Notes: generated by a model not told the origin, from the sequence alone. A stretch of DNA of 64,000 bases from Pelagovum sp. HNIBRBA483 (GCF_040931995.1 NZ_CP162412.1:620001-684000); one strand, 5' to 3'; counted from the stretch's first letter, positions 42,886-51,854 are shown. Translations and numbers: made by a program.

Positions 42886-43857
42886 TTAGGTAGCGGCGCG
42901 ACGGCGCCGCTGGATCAAGAGGATGATACCGCCCAGTAGGACAACCAGACCGTAATCGATGACCGGGATGCGGACGACTTCGTTCAAGTATTCCCAGCCA
43001 CGATCACTGTATACCAGTACAATGCCCCCGACGAATGCTGCTGAGATGAGCCATTTCACCCAAGACGGAAGGCCGAGGCCGTGCATTTGGGTCACGACGA
43101 AAAGCGCGAGAAACCCGAAGAAGAACATCGGCCAGAACTCCTGACCGGCGACGATGGCAACCGTTACCCCGTGGATGACAACGGAGAGTTCGAGCGCGAC
43201 GGTCCACCAGCGATTGGTGTGTACGCGGGTAAAAACAAAGGCGCCCTGAATCATCAGAAGGAACGTGTAGACGAAGCCGAGGATATGGCCTGCCGTGGTT
43301 TCCATCGGGTGGAACCAATATGTGTAGGTGACGGCCCAAGCGAAATAATATCCGTGGTAGCGGATGAGCCATGTTCGCGCAGGGGCGAGCCATTGACCAC
43401 CCTTGCCGAAGAACAGCCCACGGCGCGGCGCTTCGATCATCAACACAATCACCAACAGGAAGATCACCGACAACTGCGAGGAAAATACGGAGGTATCTTG
43501 CGCGAGGCCATCATACCAGACCGCAGTTTGTAGATAGTGCAGGGCGGCAAATGCGCCGGTCCCAAAAAGGCCAATCCAGTTGACCATATGCATCTTGCCG
43601 CGATCTCGGAGTTCGTCTCGGTGAACAATGGCGTAGCGGATAAGGCCCCAGAAAAAGATCTGATGGAGGATGTAGAAGCCCCATGCCGTCGCGCGGGACC
43701 AGAAGGTGGGTTCAGGGAGCTTCCAGTAGTACCATGCCGCACCCTGATCTGGCAGCAGGTCAATGGCGGATAGGCGTGGCTCGAGCAGGAGGATCGACAG
43801 AGACACGAGGACCGCCAACGAGACAGCAGCCCAGAAGGATTTCCAAAGAACCGTCAT
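42886..43857 (-). CDS. Polytopic membrane protein of unknown function
   Basis: The 323-residue product is rich in hydrophobic segments, about nine or ten, with many Trp, Tyr and His residues in the loops (WGFYILHQIFFW, RYHGYYFAWAVTYTYWFHPMETT). I do not recognise the family. The ATG at 43857 is preferred to a TTG nine bases upstream. It lies 56 bases downstream of mipZ on the same strand and might be co-transcribed. No catalytic motif is evident. Confidence 0.7.
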   Translation of the reverse strand: MTVLWKSFWAAVSLAVLVSLSILLLEPRLSAIDLLPDQGAAWYYWKLPEPTFWSRATAWGFYILHQIFFWGLIRYAIVHRDELRDRGKMHMVNWIGLFGTGAFAALHYLQTAVWYDGLAQDTSVFSSQLSVIFLLVIVLMIEAPRRGLFFGKGGQWLAPARTWLIRYHGYYFAWAVTYTYWFHPMETTAGHILGFVYTFLLMIQGAFVFTRVHTNRWWTVALELSVVIHGVTVAIVAGQEFWPMFFFGFLALFVVTQMHGLGLPSWVKWLISAAFVGGIVLVYSDRGWEYLNEVVRIPVIDYGLVVLLGGIILLIQRRRRAAT

Positions 43858-43913
43858 GTTAACCAACCTACACCAAAAACTTGTACTAAATACGGCGTGA
43901 AGCTGTGCGTGGA

Positions 43914-44723
43914 TCAGAAATTGGGCGTCACGTTGGGCAGGTTGAGTGCCTTGATCAGTTCACGCAATTCACGCCGCGCGGCGACGTTCGAGATGTTCAG
44001 TTGCGAGACGCCGAGATCACGCAGATCGAGGAGCGTCAGCCCGCGCGGGAACAGTTCGCGGAAGATGACGCGCTCGTTAAAGCCGGGCGCGGTGCGGAAA
44101 CCGATGCGCTTTGCGAGCTTTTCAAGGACGCGCTCCATCTTTTCCTTATTGATCATTTGTTGCGCGCCGAGGCGGTTACGCAAGACGACCCAGTCAATCG
44201 GGGGCAGACCAGCCTGCGCCCGCAACTGACGCGCGTTCCAGACCATTTCGGAATAGACAGACGGGCCGGTAATATTTTGGCCTTCGTGATCGGTGTGCGC
44301 GAGGAGGTCGAAATCGACAAAACTGTCATTGAGCGGGGTGATCAGCGTGTCTGCCAGCGAATGCGCCACCTGACTGAGGCGCGTGTGGCTACCCGGACAG
44401 TCGACCAGAATGAAGTCGCATTCCGGCTCCAACGCGGCCACCGCCATCGAGAGGCGATGATCGTAGATATTGTCGTTCGGGCCGATGCTGCTTTGGTCGA
44501 TTTCGGGTAGGTCCGAATAGAGCGGTGTCGGTAGCGCCAAGCCTTCGCGCTCCATATAACTCACGCGGTTACGGATGTAGCTGCCGAGACTTTTCTGCCG
44601 CAGGTCGAGGTCGAGGCAGCCAACGCGATGCCCCATCCGAGCGAGCGCTGTCGCCACATGCATGGAAACGGTTGATTTACCCGCTCCGCCCTTCTCATTT
44701 CCGACGACGATGATATGCGCCAC
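43914..44723 (-). CDS. mipZ: MipZ division-site ATPase
   Basis: This 269-residue ParA/MinD-superfamily ATPase begins MAHIIVVGNEKGGAGKSTVSMHVATAL, the deviant Walker A of MipZ. The Walker B region is FILVDCPGSH. In Caulobacter MipZ forms a polar gradient on DNA and inhibits FtsZ away from midcell. It is found in alphaproteobacteria lacking MinCD, and the length matches. The ATG at 44723 is the natural start. Confidence 0.9.
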   Translation of the reverse strand: MAHIIVVGNEKGGAGKSTVSMHVATALARMGHRVGCLDLDLRQKSLGSYIRNRVSYMEREGLALPTPLYSDLPEIDQSSIGPNDNIYDHRLSMAVAALEPECDFILVDCPGSHTRLSQVAHSLADTLITPLNDSFVDFDLLAHTDHEGQNITGPSVYSEMVWNARQLRAQAGLPPIDWVVLRNRLGAQQMINKEKMERVLEKLAKRIGFRTAPGFNERVIFRELFPRGLTLLDLRDLGVSQLNISNVAARRELRELIKALNLPNVTPNF

Positions 44724-44829
44724 GATCCCTGCCTCATGTGCTGTTTGCGCGGACTATATGGCCTGTGACCATCAAGGGGAAGCGATGGCGCAAAATTCGG
44801 TTGAAATCTGCTGTGGAAAACTCGGGCAA

Positions 44830-45855
44830 TCAGTTCTTGGCTGCGTGGCGAAACGCTTTTGAGTATTCAAGTGGCGAGACATTGAAACGCCGCTTGAAGT
44901 TGAGAGAGAACGTATCGGCGCTGGCAAACCCGCAATCGATGGCGATTTGCACGATCGTCTTATTGGTTTGAACAAGCTGGATGCGCGCGCGTTCGAGGCG
45001 CAGGTTCTTCGCGTATTTTTGCGGTGATTGGCCTGTATACGTCTTGAAGAGACGTTCCATTTGTCGCCGTGAGATCGCGTGGCGGATTGCAAACTCGTCG
45101 CCGGTCATATCCCATGTTTCGGGGTCTTCTAGGTCTTCGAGGATGCGCAAGAAACGCGCGTTCCGAACGCCGTAGATATAGGCGAGCGAGGCGCGCTGTG
45201 TTTCGGAATCACTCCGCATCGATGTATGAAGGCACATCTCCATCACAACATTGGCTGCAAGCGGCCCAAAGCGTTGGCGGATGATCGATAGGATTAGGTC
45301 GGTAGATGCTGTGCCGCCGGAACAGGTCATGATCTTGCCGTCGATGGCGTAGAGCTTTCTGTTGGACATCAGCTTGGGGTAGCGCAGTTCAAAGGACTCG
45401 GTGTTTTCCCAATGCAGCGTAAAGGCGCGGCCTTCGAGGATGCCGGCCTCGGCAAGTGTGTAGGCGCCGGTGCAGATGCCGCCGACAGTATTGCCGTGGC
45501 GCCACGCCTTGCGCACGAGGGCGACCACTTCAGGACTGAGAGATTTCTCGGGTTCGACACCTGCGCAGACCATCAAGATGGCGTCGCGCGGGGGGGTAGT
45601 GGCCGAGCCGTCGGGGAGAAATTGCAGACCGCATGAAAATTGCGCAGTGGCTCCATCTACCGTGACGACCCGCCACGAAACGAGGGGACGCCCGACAAGC
45701 TGGTTCAGCACGCGCAGCGGTTCGATCGCGGAGCTAAAGGCCTGCATGGAGGCATTGGGCAGCACGACGAACTCGAATGCGAGCGGGGCATCTGCGACCG
45801 CCAGTTCGATTGTGGCGACGCCGCGTGGCACCTGCCGCTGGGCGGTTTCTGACAT
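44830..45855 (-). CDS. GlxA-family (DJ-1/PfpI-AraC) transcriptional regulator
   Basis: The 341-residue protein fuses an N-terminal DJ-1/PfpI-like amidotransferase-fold sensor (about residues 20-200, with GICTGAYTLAEAG) to a C-terminal AraC DNA-binding domain (IAIDCGFASADTFSLNFKRRFNVSP near residues 300-324). Relatives regulate catabolism of betaine, carnitine and arginine-like compounds. No obvious target gene adjoins it, so its regulon is unknown. Confidence 0.88.
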   Translation of the reverse strand: MSETAQRQVPRGVATIELAVADAPLAFEFVVLPNASMQAFSSAIEPLRVLNQLVGRPLVSWRVVTVDGATAQFSCGLQFLPDGSATTPPRDAILMVCAGVEPEKSLSPEVVALVRKAWRHGNTVGGICTGAYTLAEAGILEGRAFTLHWENTESFELRYPKLMSNRKLYAIDGKIMTCSGGTASTDLILSIIRQRFGPLAANVVMEMCLHTSMRSDSETQRASLAYIYGVRNARFLRILEDLEDPETWDMTGDEFAIRHAISRRQMERLFKTYTGQSPQKYAKNLRLERARIQLVQTNKTIVQIAIDCGFASADTFSLNFKRRFNVSPLEYSKAFRHAAKN

Positions 45856-46201
45856 GATGAAGGGTGTCCTTTGTTCATCGAAAGAGGCGGAATGTTAGCT
45901 CATTAGCCGAAAATGCCGGAGTGGTGAATGGCAGCCATGCAATCAAAGACCTTGACTAGTGAGCGCGGAAGGCCCATATGCAGTCAATCCGAGACGTCCT
46001 GCCGCGTGAGCAGAGCATCAATGGCATTGCCGAGGTGCGAGACGCCGGATGAACGTGGTTCCCACAGTCACGCAGGGGTGCCGCGCCGGTCGGTTCGACG
46101 GCATGAGGCCATCGGATCAGCATCGCGCGCAGACCTGCAGACGGCCAGCTATGGATGCTGGCGTTTGGTGCATGGTGGTTTGCCATGCCGATAGGATAAA
46201 T
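45856..46201. other. 346-base gap between divergent glxA-type and rhlE-type genes
   Basis: The region holds the 5' control sequences of two divergent genes. A TTGACT near 45951 is a weak -35 candidate without a convincing -10. No convincing gene, tRNA or structured RNA was seen; the open frames inside it have no recognisable product. Confidence 0.5.
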
Positions 46202-47476
46202 ATGGATTTTGATATGCTGGGGCTCGCGCCCCGACTCGTGGCGAAGCTCAGTGAGCTTGGCCTGACCGACCCGACACCGATTCAGAAACAAGCAATCCCA
46301 CACGCGATGAACGGGCGTGATGTGATGGGGCTGGCCCAGACCGGCACCGGAAAGACGGCTGCCTTTGGCTTGCCGATGCTGGATGCGCTTCTCAAGAACG
46401 GATCGAAGCCTGCCGCGAAATCGGCCCGTGCGCTGATCCTTGCGCCGACGCGCGAATTGGCGAAACAGATTGCCGATAACCTCTCCGCTTTCTCTGAGGG
46501 AACGCACCTGAAAACTGTGTTGGTTGTGGGTGGAGCTGGAATCGTTGGCCAGATGCGGCGACTGGAAAAGGGAACGAGCATTCTCGTTGCGACTCCGGGG
46601 CGCTTGATCGACCTGCTGGACCGCGGTGCTGTGCGTCTGGATATGACGGAATTCCTCGTTTTGGATGAAGCCGACCAGATGCTGGACCTCGGTTTTATCC
46701 ATGCCCTGCGCAAGATTGCGCCGCTGTTGCCAAAAGAACGCCAGACGATGCTGTTCTCCGCCACGATGCCGAAGCAGATGGCCGAGTTGGCGGAAAGTTT
46801 CCTGACCAACGCGATCCGCGTGCAGGTGAACCCTCCGGGGCAGGCGGCGGACAAAATCGAGCAATCGGTGCACTATGTTGCGAAGGCCGTGAAAACCGAT
46901 CTGCTGATTGAATTGCTGGATGGTCACCGCGACGAGATGGCGCTCGTCTTTGGGCGGACCAAGCATGGGATGGAGAAGCTTTCCCGCCAATTGGCAGCGA
47001 AGGGTTTTTCGGTGGCAGCGATCCACGGCAACAAGAGCCAAGGGCAACGCGACCGAGCTATAAAGGATTTCCGCGAGGGTAAGACCAAGATTCTGGTCGC
47101 GACCGATGTTGCAGCGCGGGGCATTGATATTCCGGGTGTGCGGTACGTCTATAACTATGAGCTGCCGAATGTGCCGGAGAACTACGTCCACCGGATTGGC
47201 CGGACGGCGCGGGCAGGTGCGGACGGAATGGCCGTCGCATTGTGCGCACCCGACGAGATGGGCGATATGCGTGATATCGAGAAGGTCCTGAAGGGGCCGA
47301 TCCCTGTTGCGTCCGGTCGCCCTTGGGCACCATCTGAGGAAGAAAAGCCGAAGCCGCGTGGCGGGCGCGGTGGTCCGCGCCGTCACGGTGGCGGGCAGAA
47401 GCCTGGCAATACGGCGAGCAAGCCGCCGCGTCATAAGCGCCGCCGGAAGCCGGCTGGTGCACGCAACGCGGCATAG
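46202..47476 (+). CDS. rhlE: DEAD-box RNA helicase (RhlE-like)
   Basis: The 424-residue helicase shows the Q motif (DPTPIQKQAIP), motif I AQTGTGKT, motif II VLDEADQMLD, motif III SATMP and motif VI HRIGRTARAG. It ends in a Lys/Arg/Gly-rich tail that probably binds RNA. The ATG at 46202 follows an AGGATAAA site; the frame stays open upstream but without helicase sequence. It likely remodels rRNA or mRNA. Confidence 0.92.
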   Translation: MDFDMLGLAPRLVAKLSELGLTDPTPIQKQAIPHAMNGRDVMGLAQTGTGKTAAFGLPMLDALLKNGSKPAAKSARALILAPTRELAKQIADNLSAFSEGTHLKTVLVVGGAGIVGQMRRLEKGTSILVATPGRLIDLLDRGAVRLDMTEFLVLDEADQMLDLGFIHALRKIAPLLPKERQTMLFSATMPKQMAELAESFLTNAIRVQVNPPGQAADKIEQSVHYVAKAVKTDLLIELLDGHRDEMALVFGRTKHGMEKLSRQLAAKGFSVAAIHGNKSQGQRDRAIKDFREGKTKILVATDVAARGIDIPGVRYVYNYELPNVPENYVHRIGRTARAGADGMAVALCAPDEMGDMRDIEKVLKGPIPVASGRPWAPSEEEKPKPRGGRGGPRRHGGGQKPGNTASKPPRHKRRRKPAGARNAA

Positions 47477-47510
47477 GGCGCGCTGCCTGCCTTCCACAAG
47501 ACTTGAAAAC

Positions 47511-47543
47511 AAAAACGCCGCCCCGAGGGGCGGCGTTCTTTCT
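47511..47543. terminator. Bidirectional rho-independent terminator between rhlE and rpmE
   Basis: AAAAACGCCGCCCC and GGGGCGGCGTTCTTT form a GC-rich stem with A-rich sequence on the left and T-rich sequence on the right. It lies 34 bases after the helicase stop and just before the end of convergent rpmE, so it can end both transcripts. Confidence 0.85.
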
Positions 47544-47561
47544 TGCCAATTACGCGGCAGC

Positions 47562-47783
47562 TTAGAAGCCCAGACCGGCGTACTTGTTCTTGAACTTGGA
47601 GACGCGGCCGCCAGCGTCGAGCAGACGGGAGGTTCCGCCGGTCCATGCAGGGTGCACGGAGGGGTCGATGTCGAGGGAAAGCGTGTCGCCTTCCTTGCCC
47701 CAAGTGGATTTCATCTGGACGATCGTGCCGTCCGTCATCTTGACGTCGATCATGTGGTAGTCGGGATGGATGTCTTTTTTCAT
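47562..47783 (-). CDS. rpmE: 50S ribosomal protein L31
   Basis: The 73-residue L31 begins [19 protein letters not shown] and contains [23 protein letters not shown]. It has no cysteines, so it is of the type without a zinc-binding CxxC motif. It lies 12 bases after rplS on the same strand and ends the ribosomal cluster. Confidence 0.95.
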   Translation of the reverse strand: MKKDIHPDYHMIDVKMTDGTIVQMKSTWGKEGDTLSLDIDPSVHPAWTGGTSRLLDAGGRVSKFKNKYAGLGF

Positions 47784-47795
47784 CTCATCGTCTCC

Positions 47796-48179
47796 TTACG
47801 CTTCAGCGCCGCCAAGCGGCTTGTAGTTCGACTGCTCGGCGATCCGTGCGGACTTACCGCGGCGCGAGCGCAGGTAGTAGAGCTTCGAGCGGCGGACACG
47901 ACCACGACGCACAACGGTGATGCTGTCGATGTTGGTCGAGTAGAGCGGGAACACACGTTCCACGCCTTCGCCGAAGGAAATCTTGCGAACGGTGAACGAG
48001 CCGGCAATGCCTTGGCCGTTTTTACGGCTGATGCAAACGCCTTCGTAGTTCTGCACACGGGTGCGGGTGCCTTCGGTCACCTTAAAGCCGACGCGGATGG
48101 TGTCACCGGCTTTGAAATCGGGAATGTCTTTCCCGAGGGCGGCGATTTGTTCCGCCTCGATCTGTGCGATCAGGTCCAT
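47796..48179 (-). CDS. rplS: 50S ribosomal protein L19
   Basis: The 127-residue L19 shows [30 protein letters not shown] and [25 protein letters not shown] chose the ATG at 48179, which has an AGGAG site eight bases upstream, over a longer start. It is in the conserved trmD-rplS-rpmE order, with about 285 bases between trmD and rplS. Confidence 0.95.
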   Translation of the reverse strand: MDLIAQIEAEQIAALGKDIPDFKAGDTIRVGFKVTEGTRTRVQNYEGVCISRKNGQGIAGSFTVRKISFGEGVERVFPLYSTNIDSITVVRRGRVRRSKLYYLRSRRGKSARIAEQSNYKPLGGAEA

Positions 48180-48230
48180 CTGATCCACTCCTATGATTGC
48201 TTGCGGTTTGTTCCGCAAAGTTTGCGCGCC

Positions 48231-48407
48231 CTAAGAGCTCTTGGTCTTCTTCCGGGTCCGCGTACCGCGCCCGCCAGAGATCAGGTCGTCGTTGCTTGTG
48301 TCGCTGTACTTTGGACAAAAACTGCCGAAGAAAGCAGCTCCAAAAGAACAACGTCCCGCAAGCCGATTCCGGCTGCGGACCTGCGTCGTATAAGGGGTGT
48401 GGTCCAT
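48231..48407 (-). CDS. Possible 58-residue basic protein between trmD and rplS
   Basis: A minus-strand frame from ATG 48407 to TAG 48231 encodes 58 residues with a Gly/Phe-rich middle (SFGAAFFGSFCPKYSDT) and a strongly basic end (GGRGTRTRKKTKSS). It is co-directional with trmD and rplS and fills most of an otherwise empty 286-base gap. There is no good ribosome-binding site, and the same frame stays open upstream into trmD, so its start is uncertain. I recognise no family. Confidence 0.3.
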   Translation of the reverse strand: MDHTPYTTQVRSRNRLAGRCSFGAAFFGSFCPKYSDTSNDDLISGGRGTRTRKKTKSS

Positions 48408-48465
48408 GTGATCAAGAGGGATGTCGCGCCATATGAAGGCGGTGTAAATCCCTGCCGACGAGGGG

Positions 48466-49281
48466 CTAGTCGCCCTTGGGATCAGCTTTCTGCGCTTGAT
48501 ATGTTTCCCACATATCGGGGCGGCGGGATTTGGTGAGCGCCTCGGACTCGGATTTGCGCCACTTTTCGATTTTGCCGTGGTGGCCAGACATCAGGACAGG
48601 CGGTATTTCACGGCCTTGCCAGATGGCGGGGCGGGTATATTGCGGATGTTCCAAGAGCCCGTTGGAGTGGCTTTCTTCGTCGATCGAGCTGGTATTACCC
48701 AGAACACCGGGCAGGAGGCGAACCGTGGCATCGAGCACTGCCTGCGCGGCAATTTCGCCGCCGGTCATGACAAAATCGCCAAGGCTGATCTCTTCGATGT
48801 CGAAGTGATCCAGAACGCGCTGATCTACGCCTTCGAAGCGGCCGCACAGCAGGGTGACACCGTCACATGCGGCGAGCCGACGCGCCATCGCTTGGGTGAA
48901 CGGCGCGCCGCGCGGGGAGAGGTATATCAATGGCATGACGCCACGATGCCGCTGGCGTGCATGGTCAACGGCGCGTCCCAGAACATCAGCGCGCAGGACC
49001 ATGCCAGCGCCGCCGCCGGCTGGTGTGTCGTCAACATTGCGATGTTTGCCTTCGCCGAACGGGCGCAGGTCGATGGTGTCAAGCTGCCAGCGGCCATCTT
49101 GCAGTGCCTTGCCTGTCAGGCTTTCGCCCAAGGTGCCGGGGAAGGCTTGGGGAAACAGCGTGATAACCTGAGCCCGCCATGCGCGGGCCAGTTCCGGCGT
49201 TTCGCTCATCAGGTCGCGGGGCTGTAGGGTCGGGCGTATCGACTTCCGGCCGATGGCCTTGAAACGGGTTTCATCGCTCAT
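48466..49281 (-). CDS. trmD: tRNA (guanosine-37-N1)-methyltransferase
   Basis: The 271-residue SPOUT methyltransferase contains ITLFPQAFPGTLGESLTGKAL, GGGAGMVL, LLCGRFEGVDQRV and the knot region ISLGDFVMTGGEIAAQAVLDA. It methylates G37 of tRNAs. The start at 49281, seven bases after the rimM stop, gives a roughly 25-residue N-terminal extension relative to E. coli TrmD; an internal ATG at 49209 is the alternative. It lies in the conserved ribosomal operon. Confidence 0.93.
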   Translation of the reverse strand: MSDETRFKAIGRKSIRPTLQPRDLMSETPELARAWRAQVITLFPQAFPGTLGESLTGKALQDGRWQLDTIDLRPFGEGKHRNVDDTPAGGGAGMVLRADVLGRAVDHARQRHRGVMPLIYLSPRGAPFTQAMARRLAACDGVTLLCGRFEGVDQRVLDHFDIEEISLGDFVMTGGEIAAQAVLDATVRLLPGVLGNTSSIDEESHSNGLLEHPQYTRPAIWQGREIPPVLMSGHHGKIEKWRKSESEALTKSRRPDMWETYQAQKADPKGD

Positions 49282-49288
49282 TGGCGGT

Positions 49289-49801
49289 TCACTCGAAGAG
49301 CCCGGCGGGAGGATCGGCGATGATCCGGCCGGAGGCGAGGTCTACGGTGGGAACGGCGGCTTGAGTGAAGGGCAGAAGAACGGACGAGCGCGCACCGGGG
49401 CTGTGAACTTCGAGAAGGTCTGTTGCACCGTGGTTTTGGACGGCACGGACCGTCCCGAGTGCGACGCCGCCGGTATCAAAAACCGTCAGGCCGATCAGAT
49501 CGGCATGGTAAAACTCGTCATCCGGCAGGGATGGCAGGCACTCCCGTTTGGCATAAAGATCGGTGCCCTTGAGCGCGTCGGCGTCTTCTTTGGTGACGAT
49601 CCCGTCGATCCGGGCTGTGAGGCCGTTTTTCGTCTGGCCTGTGAGGACGATGGTGGTGAAGCTGTGCGCGCCGTCGGCCGTAAACAGAGGAGTGTATTCT
49701 GCGATGGCGGCAGGTTCGGCACAGTAGGATTTAAGACGCACCTCGCCGCGCACGCCAAAGGCACCGGCAATTGCGCCAACGATGACCCGTGAATCACTCA
49801 T
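49289..49801 (-). CDS. rimM: Ribosome maturation factor RimM
   Basis: The 170-residue protein has the N-terminal RimM domain ([19 protein letters not shown]) and the C-terminal PRC-barrel ([28 protein letters not shown]). It assists 30S maturation and binds S19. The ATG at 49801 overlaps the stop of the small upstream gene (ATGA); longer upstream starts lack family similarity. It is followed by trmD. Confidence 0.93.
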   Translation of the reverse strand: MSDSRVIVGAIAGAFGVRGEVRLKSYCAEPAAIAEYTPLFTADGAHSFTTIVLTGQTKNGLTARIDGIVTKEDADALKGTDLYAKRECLPSLPDDEFYHADLIGLTVFDTGGVALGTVRAVQNHGATDLLEVHSPGARSSVLLPFTQAAVPTVDLASGRIIADPPAGLFE

Positions 49802-49941
49802 TGCTTCGCTCCATAGCAAACGCCTGCTGACCATGCCCCGCCGCGATCCAGACAGTTCTCTTGCGAGAGGCCGTACTGGATCCACATACCACATCCGAAT
49901 GCGGCAACGGGGATCAGAAGTTTGCGAAAGAGCCAAAACAT
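49798..49941 (-). CDS. Small membrane protein between rpsP and rimM
   Basis: The 47-residue product starts [20 protein letters not shown], a single membrane helix, and ends with two cysteines in [20 protein letters not shown]. Its TGA overlaps the rimM start codon, so the two are translationally coupled. The Cys-spaced tail looks exported and possibly disulfide-bonded. No family is recognised. Confidence 0.6.
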   Translation of the reverse strand: MFWLFRKLLIPVAAFGCGMWIQYGLSQENCLDRGGAWSAGVCYGAKQ

Positions 49942-49986
49942 GACGAGACGAAGTGGCGGGGAGCCGAAGCCCCCCGCCATGCCTGA

Positions 49987-50370
49987 TTATTCAGCAGATT
50001 CTTCGGCCGGTGCGGCAGCGGCTTCGGCCGCTTCTGCGGCTTTGGCAGCTTTGGCTTCAGCGCGGTCTTGAGCCGCTTTGCCCGGAACGGCCTTTTTCGG
50101 GTTGTTGCGCTCTTTCTTTGCGATGACGCCAGCTGCTTCGAGGAAGCGGGAAACGCGGTCGGTCGGCTGGGCGCCCTGATCGAGCCAGTGCTGAACGCGC
50201 TCGACGTTCATCTGAACGCGCTCTTCGCTGTCCTTCGGCAGGAGCGGGTTGTAGGAGCCGAGCTTCTCGATGAAGCGGCCATCGCGCGGCATGCGGCTGT
50301 CAGCAGCAACGATGCGGTAGAAGGGGCGCTTTTTGGAGCCGCCGCGGGCGAGACGAATTTTCATAGCCAT
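49987..50370 (-). CDS. rpsP: 30S ribosomal protein S16
   Basis: The 127-residue S16 has [23 protein letters not shown] and [10 protein letters not shown], with an Ala/Glu-rich C-terminal extension beyond the roughly 80-residue core. The first ATG (50370) has GGAGA at proper spacing; a second ATG at 50364 is possible. Confidence 0.95.
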   Translation of the reverse strand: MAMKIRLARGGSKKRPFYRIVAADSRMPRDGRFIEKLGSYNPLLPKDSEERVQMNVERVQHWLDQGAQPTDRVSRFLEAAGVIAKKERNNPKKAVPGKAAQDRAEAKAAKAAEAAEAAAAPAEESAE

Positions 50371-50412
50371 GTGAGTTTCTCCTTTGAATGGCAGGGGGGC
50401 GGTCTGGCCGCC

Positions 50413-50709
50413 TTACGTCTGGTGTTGTTTGTGGTGTTGGATAACTTCCTGAATGATGAAGTTCAGGAATTTCTTGGCGAATTCGGGGTCGAGATTGGCC
50501 TCGTTCGCAAGATCGGTGAGCCGTGCGATCTGCTGCTCTTCGCGGGCGGGATCGGACGGTGGGAGGTCGTGCTCGGCTTTGAGACGACCAACGGATTGGG
50601 TGTGCTTGAAACGCTCGGCAAGCGTAAACACGAGAATGGCATCGAGGCGGTCGATGCTGTCGCGGTGTTCTTTGAGCAAATCTGCAGCGCGGGTGACGGC
50701 ATCAGTCAT
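50413..50709 (-). CDS. Chorismate mutase (AroQ type)
   Basis: The 98-residue all-helical protein matches AroQ chorismate mutases: an N-terminal helix with KEHRDSIDRLDAILVFTLAERF, then GRLKAEHDLPPSDPAREEQQIARL and a C-terminal helix. It converts chorismate to prephenate for phenylalanine and tyrosine synthesis. The ATG overlaps the stop of the upstream GNAT gene (TGATG). Its place next to rpsP fits co-expression with the translation genes. Confidence 0.85.
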   Translation of the reverse strand: MTDAVTRAADLLKEHRDSIDRLDAILVFTLAERFKHTQSVGRLKAEHDLPPSDPAREEQQIARLTDLANEANLDPEFAKKFLNFIIQEVIQHHKQHQT

Positions 50710-51296
50710 CAGGAGAGCGCTCCTTTGGGCTGGATATGGCGATAGACGAGGCAAGGCTCATCTGCCGAGAGCATCATGCGGGCGGCATCATCGCTGACCG
50801 CGCCGAGGCTTTCGGCGAGGCGGATCGCGCGGGCATTTGCGGGATCAATGTAGCTGACAACCGTCTGCCAGCCGAGGAGGTCGAACGCGACATCGCGCGC
50901 GGCGCGGGTGGCTTCGGCGGCATAGCCGCGGCCCTCGCCTTCGGGCAGGAAGAGGAAGCCCAGCTCGGCTTCGGGATCGCCAAATTCATGCGCGAGAAGC
51001 ACAAACCCGATTGGCGCGCCGCCGTCATTGCGCTCAACCGTCCAGAGCCCCGCACCGCGCAGAAGCCAGCCTGCGGTCAATTGATTGAAGTCGAGCCATG
51101 CTTCTTCATGGGTCATCGGCCCGCCGATATAACGGCCACGATCGCTCGTCACGATGCGGGCATAAGCATCGAAATCACTCAATCGGGGGACGCGCAGCAA
51201 CAGCCGTGGAGTGCGCAATTCTGGCAATTGGTGCGAGATTTTGCGGGTGATTTCTGCAGCACCTCCGGTTGGTGCCATTTGCCAAGGATACCTCAT
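50709..51296 (-). CDS. GNAT-family N-acetyltransferase (RimJ/RimL-like), downstream copy
   Basis: The 195-residue acetyltransferase contains LRTPRLLLRVPRLSDFDAYA and the acetyl-CoA loop of GNATs in FLPEGEGRGYAAEATRAAR, followed by ARAIRLAESLGAV. The family acetylates the N-terminus of ribosomal proteins or small molecules. It is paralogous to the preceding gene and overlaps it by four bases. The substrate is unknown. Confidence 0.85.
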   Translation of the reverse strand: MRYPWQMAPTGGAAEITRKISHQLPELRTPRLLLRVPRLSDFDAYARIVTSDRGRYIGGPMTHEEAWLDFNQLTAGWLLRGAGLWTVERNDGGAPIGFVLLAHEFGDPEAELGFLFLPEGEGRGYAAEATRAARDVAFDLLGWQTVVSYIDPANARAIRLAESLGAVSDDAARMMLSADEPCLVYRHIQPKGALS

Positions 51297-51853
51297 GCGC
51301 CTGCCCCCTGTGAAGCGGGGTGACGATAGACCAGGCAGGGCTGATCCGGCTTAGGTTGTGGCGCTTCGGGGTCGAGCACGGCGCCGAGCTTCTCGGCCAA
51401 GCGAATGGAGCGGGTGTTGTTGGGGGCGATGTAGCTCACGATGGTTTGCCAGCCGAGCACATCCCATGCATGATTGATTGCGGCGCGGGCGGCTTCAGTG
51501 GCGATGCCGGTGCCTTCGACGCTGTCGTCCCAGATCATCCAGCCGATTTCGGTTTCAGGCCAATCGGCGGGGAACCAAGGTCCGATCAGGCCGAGAGCTG
51601 TTTCCTCTGCGCCGCGGCGGGTGACGATCCACATGCCATAGCCGCGCATATCCCAGTGGCCGATTTCGGCGGCAAGAATGCGCCACGCGCGGCCTTCGTC
51701 GGAAGGGCCGCCAATTGGTGCGGACCGCTCGGACATGAAAAATGCCCGTGCGGCCGGCCAATCCCGCGCATCCGGACGGCGCAGAACGAGACGCTCAGTT
51801 TCGAGGCGCTGGTCAACGGTGCTGACAGGGATATGAGGCGCTGCGCGGTTCAC
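51293..51853 (-). CDS. GNAT-family N-acetyltransferase (RimJ/RimL-like), upstream copy
   Basis: The 186-residue GNAT has LETERLVLRRPDARDWPAARAF and the loop EGTGIATEAARAAI, with NNTRSIRLAEKLGAV near the end. The GTG at 51853 begins one base after the ffh stop, so the gene is coupled to ffh. It and the next gene look like a tandem duplication that has diverged. Confidence 0.85.
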   Translation of the reverse strand: MNRAAPHIPVSTVDQRLETERLVLRRPDARDWPAARAFFMSERSAPIGGPSDEGRAWRILAAEIGHWDMRGYGMWIVTRRGAEETALGLIGPWFPADWPETEIGWMIWDDSVEGTGIATEAARAAINHAWDVLGWQTIVSYIAPNNTRSIRLAEKLGAVLDPEAPQPKPDQPCLVYRHPASQGAGA

Positions 51854-51854
51854 G

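Noticed and set aside
45928-46194. Plus-strand frame of 88 codons in the gap before rhlE
   Set aside because: No family similarity or ribosome-binding site, and composition unlike neighbouring genes.
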